Origin: Microbacterium saperdae
GTDB taxonomy: Bacteria; Actinomycetota; Actinomycetes; Actinomycetales; Microbacteriaceae
Assembly (NCBI RefSeq): GCF_006716345.1
Contig: NZ_VFOX01000001.1
Location: forward strand, 2,418,001-2,482,000
Reading direction: 5' to 3'
Length of the DNA: 64,000 nucleotides
Shown one piece after another: positions 35,712 through 44,061 of this stretch. A program made the position numbers and the translations under genes. Under the pieces are notes generated by a model. It was given only the letters and a program-made list of their open reading frames with translations. It was not told the origin of the DNA and searched no databases. Position 1 is the first letter of the stretch; every line of letters starts with the position of its first letter.

Positions 35712-35737
35712 CTCGCGAGCCTATCGCGGAGGTGGCG
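35706..35737 (-). terminator. Terminator hairpin of htrA that includes the next gene's start codon
   Basis: CGCCACCTCGCGA pairs with TCGCGGAGGTGGCG (13 bp, one bulge, five-base loop). Read on the minus strand it is followed by UCCUUCUCUUU, a factor-independent terminator shape, 23 bp after the htrA stop. The GTG at 35711-35709 of the glycerophosphotransferase gene is in the 3' arm. Confidence 0.6.
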
Positions 35738-35759
35738 CCCTTCTCTGTGAGGAAACGGG

Positions 35760-37364
35760 TCAGCCGGCGAGTTCGCCGAGCGTGACCTCCGCCTCGAACT
35801 CTTTTCCGCCCCGGTTGTACGTCACGGTGGCCGTGCTGCCGGCGGCGGCCGCCCGCACCTGTGCGGTGAGGTCGGTGGCACTCGTGATCGGGACTCCGTT
35901 GAACGCGGTGACGACGTCATCCGCCTTCAACCCGCCCTGCTTCGCCGCTCCGCCGTCGGTGACCTCGGCGATGTAGGCGCCGGAGACGACCGCACCTTCG
36001 ACCGAGGACGCGTCGCGCACGGAGGCACCCAGCAGTCCATGTGTCGCCACACCGTCCGCGATGATCTCCTCGGAGACCCGCTTGGCGATGTTCGACGGGA
36101 TCGAGAAGCCGACGCCGATCGAGCCCGACTCCTCCGAGTTGCCCGAGCTGGCGATCGCGACGTTGATCCCGATCAGCTCGCCCTTGCTGTTGACGAGCGC
36201 GCCGCCGGAGTTGCCGTGGTTGATCGCGGCATCCGTCTGGATCACGGCGATCGAGATCGAGTCGCTGCTCTGCTGCTGACCGGAGCCGGGGAGGTCGAAC
36301 TGGAACGGTCCCTGGTCGCCGTCCTCGGGGGTCTGCTCCTGGGGAGCATCCTCCGAGCTCGAGTCGGGCAGAGCCGACGATGCGATCTGGATGCTGCGGT
36401 TCAGCGCGCTGACGATTCCGGTCGTCACGGAGTTCGCGAGTCCGAGAGGTGCGCCGAGCGCGACGGCGGTGTCGCCGACGTTGAGCTTCGACGAGTCCGC
36501 GAAGTCGATCGGCGTGAGGCCCTTGGCGTCCTTGAGCTTGATGACGGCGAGGTCGTAGATGGGGTCGGTGCCGACGACCGTCGCCTCGTAGATGTGTCCG
36601 TCCGAGGTCGTGACGCGGATCGTGGGATCGGCCACCGCGCCACCGAGCGTCACGACGTGCGTGTTCGTGAGCACGTAGCCGTCGTCGCTGATGATGACGC
36701 CGGAGCCACTGCCCGCCTCACTGGAGCCGGCCACCTCGATCGTGACGACGGACGGCAGCGCCTTGCTGGCGACGGCCGTGGTCTCGTTGACGGAACCGGG
36801 GTTGTTGACGGTGACCGTCTCGGGGCCTGCGGCGACACCGGTGGACGGCGAGTTGCCGACGGCGTTCCAGATCGCGCCTCCGCCGAAACCGGCCACACCG
36901 CCGACGAGCGCGGCTGCGACCACGAGTGCCGCGATCTTCACGCCACCGCGCGGCTTCGCGTCCTTCACCTTGGCGGTGCCGGGCAGCGCGTCGCCGACCG
37001 CGAACGGCGCGCCGAGCGGAACGGTGCCTCCCAGCGGCTGGGTGGGCTGAGCAGCCGACGCGTCACTGTGGATGCCGAAGGCGGCGCCGGATGCTGCCGC
37101 CGTCGCCGGGGCTGTCGGTGCGGTGAACTGCTGCGGCGCCGACGGGACCGGCGGCAGCGGGACAGGACCCGCCGCCTGGGACGTGAAAGTCGACGGGACG
37201 TCATGCCCGGCGGCTGTCGGAGCAGATGCCTGCCCCGGGACCGGTGCGACCGGATCGATGGTGATGTCAGCGGACGCGTCGGGCGCCGGTGTGGCGGCGG
37301 CTCCTGCGACCTCGGTGGGCGGCACGTCGGGTGCCGAGTGGTCGTGGGTGTTGTCTTCGTTCAT
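35760..37364 (-). CDS. HtrA/DegP-type serine protease with PDZ domain
   Basis: A 534-residue membrane-anchored quality-control protease. The first ~130 residues are Pro/Ala-rich and cytoplasmic, a single helix lies around residues 143-165 (IAALVVAAALVGGVAG), then a trypsin-like domain with the triad His236 (TNTHVV), Asp271 (YDLAVIKL) and Ser386 (NHGNSGGALVN). A PDZ domain fills the last ~90 residues (GGLKADDVVTAFNGVPI). The linker DSSSEDAPQEQTPEDGDQG is a long insertion in the protease domain. A strong AAGGAG lies eight bases before ATG 37364. The gene is divergent from the aminotransferase. Confidence 0.95.
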   Translation of the reverse strand: MNEDNTHDHSAPDVPPTEVAGAAATPAPDASADITIDPVAPVPGQASAPTAAGHDVPSTFTSQAAGPVPLPPVPSAPQQFTAPTAPATAAASGAAFGIHSDASAAQPTQPLGGTVPLGAPFAVGDALPGTAKVKDAKPRGGVKIAALVVAAALVGGVAGFGGGAIWNAVGNSPSTGVAAGPETVTVNNPGSVNETTAVASKALPSVVTIEVAGSSEAGSGSGVIISDDGYVLTNTHVVTLGGAVADPTIRVTTSDGHIYEATVVGTDPIYDLAVIKLKDAKGLTPIDFADSSKLNVGDTAVALGAPLGLANSVTTGIVSALNRSIQIASSALPDSSSEDAPQEQTPEDGDQGPFQFDLPGSGQQQSSDSISIAVIQTDAAINHGNSGGALVNSKGELIGINVAIASSGNSEESGSIGVGFSIPSNIAKRVSEEIIADGVATHGLLGASVRDASSVEGAVVSGAYIAEVTDGGAAKQGGLKADDVVTAFNGVPITSATDLTAQVRAAAAGSTATVTYNRGGKEFEAEVTLGELAG

Positions 37365-37464
37365 GGTGTGTGCTCCTTCAACAACGCTCCCTCAGACTGC
37401 TCCCCATGTCTGTGCGTTTCTTATGGCGAAGGTGAGTTTCCCCTATGGCCTTAGCCTGTTGTTC

Positions 37465-38667
37465 ATGAGTGTCGTCCCGGGCGCATGGCGCCGCACCGCA
37501 GCGGGCGCCGGCCTGCTCTCGAGCGACGGAGCAGTCGCACCCACCATCTTCGCAGAGATGTCCGCGGCAGCGGCGAGAACCGGGGCCATCAATCTCGGCC
37601 AGGGGTTCCCGGATGAGGACGGCCCCGCCGAGGTGCTCGAGGCGGCGAGGGCAGCGATCGCGAACGGCGCGAATCAGTATCCCCCCGGGCGCGGCATCCC
37701 CGATCTGCTCTCCGCGATCAGCGAGCATCAGCGGCGCTTCTACGGTCTGCAGGTCGACCCGGAGCGCGAGATCATCGTCACCGCGGGAGCGACCGAGGCC
37801 CTGACGGCCACGCTCCTCGCACTCATCGACGGCGCCGACGACGAAGTGGTCGTCTTCGAGCCCTACTACGACTCCTACGCCGCGGCGGCGGCTCTCGCAG
37901 GTGCGACGCTGCGCACCGTGCCCCTGCGCGCACCCGACTTCCAGCCCGATCTGGAACAGCTCGCGGCCGCGGTCACGGATCGCACACGCATCATCCTGAT
38001 CAACGATCCGCACAATCCCACGGGGGCGGTGTTCCGTCGAGAGGTGCTCGCGGAGATCGTGCGGCTGGCCGAGAAGCACGACGCGATCATCGTGACCGAT
38101 GAGGTCTACGAGCACCTGGCGTTCCACGCCCCGCACACCCCGATCGCCACGCTGCCCGGAGCAGCCGCGCGCACGCTGACGATCTCATCGGCCGGCAAGA
38201 CCTTCTCAGCCACCGGATGGAAGATCGGCTGGGTGCACGGCCCTGCCGACCTGATCACGGCCGTGCTGACGGTGAAGCAGTACCTCACGTACGTCAACGG
38301 ATCGCCGTTCCAGCCGGCGATCGCCGTGGGGCTGCGCTTGGACGACTCCTTCTTCGACGGCGCGGCCGCCGTACTCGCCCGCAAGCACGAGATCCTCGGT
38401 GCCGGACTCCGGGCCGCCGGATTCGACGTGCTCGCACCGGAGGGCGGGTACTTCACCGTCGCGGATGCGACCGCGCTCGGCGGTGCGGATGCGGCGGCCT
38501 TCTGTCGCGCCCTGCCCGACCGCGCCGGGGTCGTCGCGATCCCGCTGACGGCCTTCGTCTCGGATGTGCGTCGCGGAGAGTATTCGGGACTCATCCGTTT
38601 CGCCGCGTGCAAGCGCGTCGAGGTGCTGGAAGAGGCGGTCTCCCGCCTCGCGGTACTGCGCAGCTGA
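37465..38667 (+). CDS. PLP-dependent class I aminotransferase (DapC/kynurenine-type)
   Basis: A 400-residue fold-type I aminotransferase. It has INLGQGFPDEDGP, NQYPPGRGIPDL, NDPHNPTGAVF and SSAGKTFSATGWKIGW, with Lys245 the predicted PLP lysine, plus a late arginine in GLIRFAACK for the substrate carboxylate. Actinobacterial relatives are annotated as succinyl-diaminopimelate aminotransferase (DapC) or as kynurenine/methionine aminotransferase, so the substrate is not fixed. ATG at 37465 is preferred; the longer open frame is antisense to htrA. Ends ten bases before the convergent nitrilase gene. Confidence 0.92.
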   Translation: MSVVPGAWRRTAAGAGLLSSDGAVAPTIFAEMSAAAARTGAINLGQGFPDEDGPAEVLEAARAAIANGANQYPPGRGIPDLLSAISEHQRRFYGLQVDPEREIIVTAGATEALTATLLALIDGADDEVVVFEPYYDSYAAAAALAGATLRTVPLRAPDFQPDLEQLAAAVTDRTRIILINDPHNPTGAVFRREVLAEIVRLAEKHDAIIVTDEVYEHLAFHAPHTPIATLPGAAARTLTISSAGKTFSATGWKIGWVHGPADLITAVLTVKQYLTYVNGSPFQPAIAVGLRLDDSFFDGAAAVLARKHEILGAGLRAAGFDVLAPEGGYFTVADATALGGADAAAFCRALPDRAGVVAIPLTAFVSDVRRGEYSGLIRFAACKRVEVLEEAVSRLAVLRS

Positions 38668-38676
38668 CGGCTGCCG

Positions 38677-39486
38677 TCAGCGCGGCACCACGGCATACCT
38701 GCGCACACGCAGCGAGGGGTTGGCGGATCGCACGTGGTCGATCACGCCGCGTTCGACCACGCCGACAGCGATGCCCTCTGCCACTCCGACCCCGGCGAGC
38801 ACGACACCCTGCGGATCGACGATCTGCGAATGCCCGACGCCGATGGGGGCAGGGTGGTCGGCGGCGATCACGTACGCGGTGTTCTCGATCGCCCGTGCGG
38901 CGAGCAGCGTGGTCCAGTGGTGCTCCTTGAGCGGCCCCCTGACCCACTCCGCCGGCACCACGAGCGCATCCGCCTCGGCATCCATCAGCGCGCGCGCGAC
39001 CTCGGGGAATCGGAGGTCGTAACAGGTCATCAGTCCGAAGCGCAGACCGCCCAGCTCGAAGGTCGCGGCGACGCCGACATCCCCGGGTTCGACCCACTCC
39101 GACTCGGTCTGACCGAAGGCGTCGTACAGGTGCTGCTTGCGATACACGGCGAGCAGCCCGTCACCCCGCACCGCGACGACCGCGTTGCGCACCCGATGGC
39201 TGTCCGAGGCGCACTCCGCGAGCCCCGCGACGATCACGACCCCGTACTCCCCCGCCAGGGCGGTGAGCGTCGACACGAAGTCGCCGTCGAGCGTCTCGGC
39301 GTTCGCCGCAAGGCTCTCGTCCATCGGATCCACGAAGTAGCTCGCATACTCGGGGAAGACGATCAGTCGGGCGCCGCGCCCTGCCGCTTCCGCGACGAGG
39401 GCGGCGATGCGTTCGAGGTTGTCCGCACGGGACGCAGTGGGCGCGAACTGGCAGACGGCGACGGGGACGGCGGAGCGCTCGGACAT
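38677..39486 (-). CDS. Carbon-nitrogen hydrolase (nitrilase superfamily)
   Basis: A 269-residue amidase with the complete catalytic triad: Glu46 (FPEYASYF), Lys117 (YRKQHLYD) and Cys155 (MTCYDLRFPE). The order and spacing fit the Nit1/Nit2 and omega-amidase-like branch, including AEWVRGPLKEHHW. Possible substrates are deaminated glutathione or omega-amides; next to a transaminase, an omega-amidase role is plausible but unproven. The ATG at 39486 is chosen over 39495 for its GGGGGAGG at good spacing. Confidence 0.92.
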   Translation of the reverse strand: MSERSAVPVAVCQFAPTASRADNLERIAALVAEAAGRGARLIVFPEYASYFVDPMDESLAANAETLDGDFVSTLTALAGEYGVVIVAGLAECASDSHRVRNAVVAVRGDGLLAVYRKQHLYDAFGQTESEWVEPGDVGVAATFELGGLRFGLMTCYDLRFPEVARALMDAEADALVVPAEWVRGPLKEHHWTTLLAARAIENTAYVIAADHPAPIGVGHSQIVDPQGVVLAGVGVAEGIAVGVVERGVIDHVRSANPSLRVRRYAVVPR

Positions 39487-39565
39487 GCTCCTCATCCTCC
39501 CCCATCCCTGCGTCGCCGTCTCGATTCGCGCACTCCCGAAATCCGTGTTAGGTTATCTCTTGTGC

Positions 39566-39639
39566 CGCGGGGTGGAGCAGTTCGGTAGCTCGCCGGGCTC
39601 ATAACCCGGAGGTCGCAGGTTCAAATCCTGTCCCCGCAA
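39566..39639 (+). tRNA. Initiator tRNA-fMet (CAT)
   Basis: A cloverleaf is visible: acceptor CGCGGGG/CCCCGCA, D-arm with AGCAGTTCGGTAGCTC, anticodon loop CTCATAA, T-arm GCAGGTTCAAATCCTGT. The first acceptor pair is C-A, unpaired, and the anticodon stem has three G-C pairs (GGG/CCC); both are the marks of an initiator tRNA. The CCA end is not encoded. It stands alone, divergent from the nitrilase gene. Confidence 0.97.
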
Positions 39640-39654
39640 CGAGAATGCGACACA

Positions 39655-39688
39655 AGAAGGCCCGGATCCGCAAGGATCCGGGCCTTCT
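39655..39688 (+). terminator. Terminator after tRNA-fMet
   Basis: A perfect 15-bp stem (39655-39669 with 39674-39688) closes on a GCAA tetraloop and is followed by GCTTTCC. Sixteen bases after the tRNA end, this is a very strong factor-independent terminator. Confidence 0.85.
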
Positions 39689-39828
39689 GCTTTCCCCCGT
39701 GGATTCTGGGTCGGAGCGAACGGCCCATCGGCGAAGGGTCACGACACGCCGTACGCGAGCCCGTCCGCTCGGCATGTTCTGACCCCTCAGGCGGTGAAGA
39801 CACGCACATCGCGCAGCGCCCACACACG

Positions 39829-39860
39829 CGAATGGGCGCCCCCGAGGAGACGCCCATTCG
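39829..39860 (-). terminator. Terminator hairpin after the UPF0182 gene
   Basis: CGAATGGGCG and CGCCCATTCG form a perfect 10-bp stem with a 12-base loop, 17 bp beyond the UPF0182 stop on its strand. It lies in the convergent gap with the tRNA. Confidence 0.55.
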
Positions 39861-39877
39861 TCATCGACACCGTCGGA

Positions 39878-42799
39878 TCACTTCCCGGCGGCCGCCTCCA
39901 GCTCCAGGAGCTTCTGGACGGCCGCGGTGAGGCGCTTGTCGGCCTCGCCGAACTTCTCCAGGTCGCCCGCTTTGAGGGCCGCGTCACGGTCGAGGAGGGC
40001 CTGCTGCGCGGCGGAGAGGGCCGCTGCCTGCTCATCCGTCGGCTGCGTCGGCGTCTGCCCCGCGTCCGGATCGGTCTCGGGATCCGTGCCCGGATCCGTC
40101 TCCGGGTCGGACGGCTCGATCTCCTCATCGCCCCCTGTGGCTCCGGAGTCTCCGCCGAAGAGGGTGTCGAGTGCATCGGTGAGCGTGTTCTCGAAGGCGA
40201 CACGGTCACCGAAGGCGACCAGCACCTTCTGCAGACGCGGGAGCTGCGTGCCCTCGGAGGACTGCACGTAGACGGGCTGCACGTACAGGAGACCGCCACC
40301 GACAGGGAGGGTCAGGAGGTTTCCGTAGATCACCTGCGACTCACCCTGCTGCAGCAGGTTCAGCTGCGGCACGACCGACGTGTCCGAGTTGTACGTGTTC
40401 TGGACCTGACCTGGTCCAGGCACGGTCGTGTCGTCGTTGATCTCGAGCAGGCGAAGCTGGCCGTAGCCCTCGCCCTTCACACCCTTCTTCGACCCCGCGT
40501 CGGAGTCGACCGCGAGATAGCCCATCAGGACGTCGCGCGTGCTTCCCGCACCCTGGGAGGCGGGGATGAAGGTGGAGAACATCGAGAATCGCGCCGAGTC
40601 CTGACCGGGCATCTTCATCGTGAGGTAGTACGGCGGCTGCAGCATCGCGTCGCTGCGCGGATCGTTCGGCGTCTGCCACCGGTTGTCCTGCTGAGCGAAC
40701 GAGTTCGCGTTGTCGATGTGGTAGATCCCGAGCACGTCGCGCTGCACCTTGAACAGATCGGTGGGGTAACGCACGTGGCTCATGAGTTCACCGGACATGT
40801 CGCTGATCGGCTTCACGGTGGACGGGTAGACGTTCTGCCACGTCTTGAGCACCGGGTCCTCGTCGTCCCACGCGTACAGCGTCACCGAACCGTCATACGC
40901 ATCGACAGTCGCCTTGACCGAGTTGCGGATGTAGTTGATGTCGTCGATCGCGAGCGTCGGGGTCGGCACGTTCGAGTCGGCGATCGCCTCGGAGAGGCTG
41001 ACGCTGGTCGAGTACGGGTACGTCGCGCTCGTCGTGTATCCATCGACGATCCAGACGATCCGGCCGTCGACGACGCTCGGGTAGGGATCGCTGTCGAGCT
41101 CGAGGTACGGGGCGACCTTCTGCACGCGGGTCTTCGGGTCACGGTCGTACAGGATCTGCGAGTCCTCGTTCACCAGGTTCGAGAACAGGATCTGCTCGGA
41201 CTGGAACTTCAGCGCATACAGCAGCTTCGTGAAGGTGTCACCGATCTTCGGACCACCGTCGCCGTTGAACGTCGTCTTGGTCTCGTTGGATCCGTCCTTG
41301 CCCCGCGGGTAGTCGATCTCGGCGGGTGCCGACGACTCCGGCGCACCGACGATCGAGTACTCCGGGGAGTTCTCGCCGAAGTACACGCGCGGCTCGAAGT
41401 TCTCCCGATCGGTCAGGAAGCCGGCCGAGGGGATGCCCCGCTCGAGGAACACCGGCTCGCCGTCGGTCGTGCGCTGGTTGCCCGCCGCCGCCACCAGGCC
41501 GTAGCCGTGGGTGTAGACCGCGACGCGGTTGTTCCAGTTGTCGCCGTCACCGAGCTTGGTGATGTCGAGATCACGCACGGCCACGACGGTGTCCTGCATC
41601 TCGCCATCGATCTCGTAGCGATCGACGTCGAGCGTCTCCTCGAACTGGTAGTACGCACGGTACTGCTCGAGCTGACGAACGGTCGGGCTGATGACCTTCG
41701 GGTCCATGATGCGGATCGACGCCGTGGTGTCGGCGTCCTCCCGGAGCTGCCCTGCTTCGGCATCCGTCTCGGCCTGGAACGAGGTGGTCTCGAGGTCTGC
41801 GACGTCGTAGGCCTCCTTCGTGCCGTCGATGTTCCGCTGGTAGTACTCCGCCTGGTAGGCGTTCTGGTTCGGCTTGACCTGGAAGGTCGTGACGACCCAG
41901 GGGTAACCGACGCCGACGACCAGCGACGCCACGATCAGCAGCGCGGTCGCCGCAAGCGGGAACCGCCAGCGTCCGATGATCGCGGTGACGAAGAAGAGCA
42001 CGGCCACGAGCGCGGCGATGATCGCGATGATCGCGAGACCGGGGATGGTCGCGTTCACGCCCGTGTACGCGGCACCGGTGATGCGGTCATCCGGGGCGAC
42101 GAGCGTCTTGTACCGGTCGAGCCAGAGGCTCACCGCCTGCACGAGCAGGTAGAGGCCGGCGATCACGGCGAGCTGGATGCGCGCGGACTTCGAGATGCGC
42201 AGCTCCCCCTGCCCGATCTGCACGGCTCCGTAGAGGTACGACACCAGGGCGGTGACGAGCAGGCTCAGCAGCAGGATCGCGGAGACGAACGCGAGGAGCA
42301 TCGAGTAGAACGGCATCGCGAACATGTAGAAGCCGGTGTCGATGCCGAACTGCGGGTCGACCGTGGAGGTCGCCACGCCGTTGGCCCACAGCCACACGGT
42401 CTTCCAGTTGCCCGCGGCGGCGAAGCCGGCGAACAGGCCGAAGAAGATCGGCATCCCCCACATGGCCAGACGCCGCAGGGGCTCGATGACCTCCTGATAG
42501 CGGTCGAGCTGAGAGCTCAGCCGCACGTAGACCGGTCGCAGGCGGTATGCCAGCTGGATCACCACGAACAAGGGGACGGCCATCGCGAGGAAGCCGACGA
42601 CGAACATCACCGCCGTCGCGATCCATTGCGTCGTCAGGACACCGGTGAATCCGACCTGGTCGAACCAGAGGAATTCCGTGTACAACGATGCGAAGACGAA
42701 GAACACCGCGATCAACGCGGCAATGATCACCAGTGAGATGCCGAGAATACGTCGGGACGTTCGAGGCGTGGCCGGGTTCTGAGCTGAGGTCGAGGTCAC
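39878..42799 (-). CDS. UPF0182 family large membrane protein
   Basis: A 973-residue protein with about seven N-terminal helices (residues 20-330), including LYTEFLWFDQVGF and GMPIFFGLFAGFAAAGNWK, then a large soluble domain of some 550 residues. It is the conserved UPF0182 family, one per genome in most actinobacteria, with no known function. A late acidic linker repeats DPETDPGTDPETDPD before a helical C-terminus (AALSAAQQALLDRDAALKAG). GTG start at 42799, immediately after a GGGGGA that is too close to act normally. It is just downstream of the YlbL-like protease, as in mycobacteria. Confidence 0.93.
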   Translation of the reverse strand: MTSTSAQNPATPRTSRRILGISLVIIAALIAVFFVFASLYTEFLWFDQVGFTGVLTTQWIATAVMFVVGFLAMAVPLFVVIQLAYRLRPVYVRLSSQLDRYQEVIEPLRRLAMWGMPIFFGLFAGFAAAGNWKTVWLWANGVATSTVDPQFGIDTGFYMFAMPFYSMLLAFVSAILLLSLLVTALVSYLYGAVQIGQGELRISKSARIQLAVIAGLYLLVQAVSLWLDRYKTLVAPDDRITGAAYTGVNATIPGLAIIAIIAALVAVLFFVTAIIGRWRFPLAATALLIVASLVVGVGYPWVVTTFQVKPNQNAYQAEYYQRNIDGTKEAYDVADLETTSFQAETDAEAGQLREDADTTASIRIMDPKVISPTVRQLEQYRAYYQFEETLDVDRYEIDGEMQDTVVAVRDLDITKLGDGDNWNNRVAVYTHGYGLVAAAGNQRTTDGEPVFLERGIPSAGFLTDRENFEPRVYFGENSPEYSIVGAPESSAPAEIDYPRGKDGSNETKTTFNGDGGPKIGDTFTKLLYALKFQSEQILFSNLVNEDSQILYDRDPKTRVQKVAPYLELDSDPYPSVVDGRIVWIVDGYTTSATYPYSTSVSLSEAIADSNVPTPTLAIDDINYIRNSVKATVDAYDGSVTLYAWDDEDPVLKTWQNVYPSTVKPISDMSGELMSHVRYPTDLFKVQRDVLGIYHIDNANSFAQQDNRWQTPNDPRSDAMLQPPYYLTMKMPGQDSARFSMFSTFIPASQGAGSTRDVLMGYLAVDSDAGSKKGVKGEGYGQLRLLEINDDTTVPGPGQVQNTYNSDTSVVPQLNLLQQGESQVIYGNLLTLPVGGGLLYVQPVYVQSSEGTQLPRLQKVLVAFGDRVAFENTLTDALDTLFGGDSGATGGDEEIEPSDPETDPGTDPETDPDAGQTPTQPTDEQAAALSAAQQALLDRDAALKAGDLEKFGEADKRLTAAVQKLLELEAAAGK

Positions 42800-42856
42800 T
42801 CCCCCATCCTAGGCATCCCTTACTGGACGAGGGCTGTCATCCCGGTCACGGGGAGG

Positions 42857-43987
42857 TCACGACGCGGCACATGCGGGCAGCGCGGCGACGTCGCCGTCCT
42901 CGGCGATCACCTCGAGCGCGTCGAGGGACTCCTCCAGCGTGGACGTGCGGATCACCTGCAGCCCGTCGGGCACATGGCCGACGACCTCGTCGCAGTTCGA
43001 TGCCGGCGCGAGGAAGTACTGGGCTCCCGCATCCCGCGCCCCGTACAGCTTCTGTCGGATTCCGCCGATCGGACCGACGGTGCCGTCCGCCTCGATCGTG
43101 CCGGTCCCCGCGATGTTCTCCCCGCCGTTGAGCTCGCCCTCGGTGAGGGTGTCGATGATCCCGAGTGCGAACATCATCCCCGCGCTCGGGCCGCCGACGT
43201 TGTCGAGCTGGATCGTGACATCGATCGGGAAGTCGTAGTCGGTGCGCAGCGTGATGCCGATCAACCACGTCGTGACGTCACCCTGCGTGTGCTTCTCCGG
43301 TGTGATGGAGACGCTCTTCTCCTCGCCGTCGCGGAGCACCGTGAGCGCGATCGTGTCGCCGCCCGCATCTTGGATCGTCTGCCGCAGCTGCTTCGCCGAG
43401 GTGACGTCGGCGCCGTCGATACCCGTGATGACATCGTCCGGCTCGAGCAGCCCGGCGGCCGGCGTGTCCTCCACCGCCTCGACCACCACGACCTCGGCGC
43501 CGGTGTCGTAGCCGAGCTCGTTGAGGGCCGCAGCCGTCGCCTCGTGCTGCGAGTCCACCATCAGCGTGGCGTTGCGCTCATCGCGCTGCTCGCTCGTGAC
43601 ACCCTCGGGGAACACCGAGTCGAGTGGCACGACCGCGCGCGAGGAATCCGTCCACGCCAGGGCGAGCTCGAACCAGCTGGGGGTGCGCTCGCGATTGCCG
43701 ACGACCTGGACCGTGGTGAGGTCGAGCGTGCCCGCGGTCTCGAACGTCTCCGCACCGTCGATACGGATCAGCGGCACCTGCTCGCCATCCGCTCCCGCCG
43801 CAGTCCCGAGCGTGTCGTAGACCGGGCCCGGCCTCTGGATCACGTAGGGCGTCGGGAGGAACGTGAGCACCACCAGCGCGATGAGCGCCACGATCAGCGC
43901 CCAGACTCCCAGCCCGAGCTTCACAGACCGCGTTCGATCCACAGCATTCCTCCGTCGTTCGCGAGCGGCGTACAGCGATTCGCCCAT
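42857..43987 (-). CDS. YlbL-type membrane protease: PDZ plus Lon-like Ser/Lys domain
   Basis: A 376-residue protein with one N-terminal helix (about residues 27-48) placing the rest outside. A PDZ domain lies near residues 160-230 (VEDTPAAGLLEPDDVITGIDG). The C-terminal domain has the Lon protease dyad: Ser268 in GGPSAGMMFALG and Lys313 in GIRQKLYGA, 45 residues apart, matching Lon spacing. There is no ATPase domain. Regulated proteolysis of envelope proteins is the likely role. ATG at 43987 is the first possible start in frame. It corresponds to Rv3194c and is divergent from the Zincin_2 gene. Confidence 0.93.
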   Translation of the reverse strand: MGESLYAARERRRNAVDRTRSVKLGLGVWALIVALIALVVLTFLPTPYVIQRPGPVYDTLGTAAGADGEQVPLIRIDGAETFETAGTLDLTTVQVVGNRERTPSWFELALAWTDSSRAVVPLDSVFPEGVTSEQRDERNATLMVDSQHEATAAALNELGYDTGAEVVVVEAVEDTPAAGLLEPDDVITGIDGADVTSAKQLRQTIQDAGGDTIALTVLRDGEEKSVSITPEKHTQGDVTTWLIGITLRTDYDFPIDVTIQLDNVGGPSAGMMFALGIIDTLTEGELNGGENIAGTGTIEADGTVGPIGGIRQKLYGARDAGAQYFLAPASNCDEVVGHVPDGLQVIRTSTLEESLDALEVIAEDGDVAALPACAAS

Positions 43988-44061
43988 GTCGGGGTCACCT
44001 GCAGAAACCTGTGACTAGCGTAGATCCCGCAGGCTTACGGCGTACTGAGAGGGCGATCGAC

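Noticed and set aside
37365..37464. Divergent promoter between htrA and the aminotransferase
   Set aside because: A promoter must exist here, but no hexamer pair could be chosen over background, so none is annotated.
39794..42736. Plus-strand open frame of 980 codons
   Set aside because: Complete mirror of the UPF0182 gene; no recognisable domain, and the opposite strand has a conserved family.
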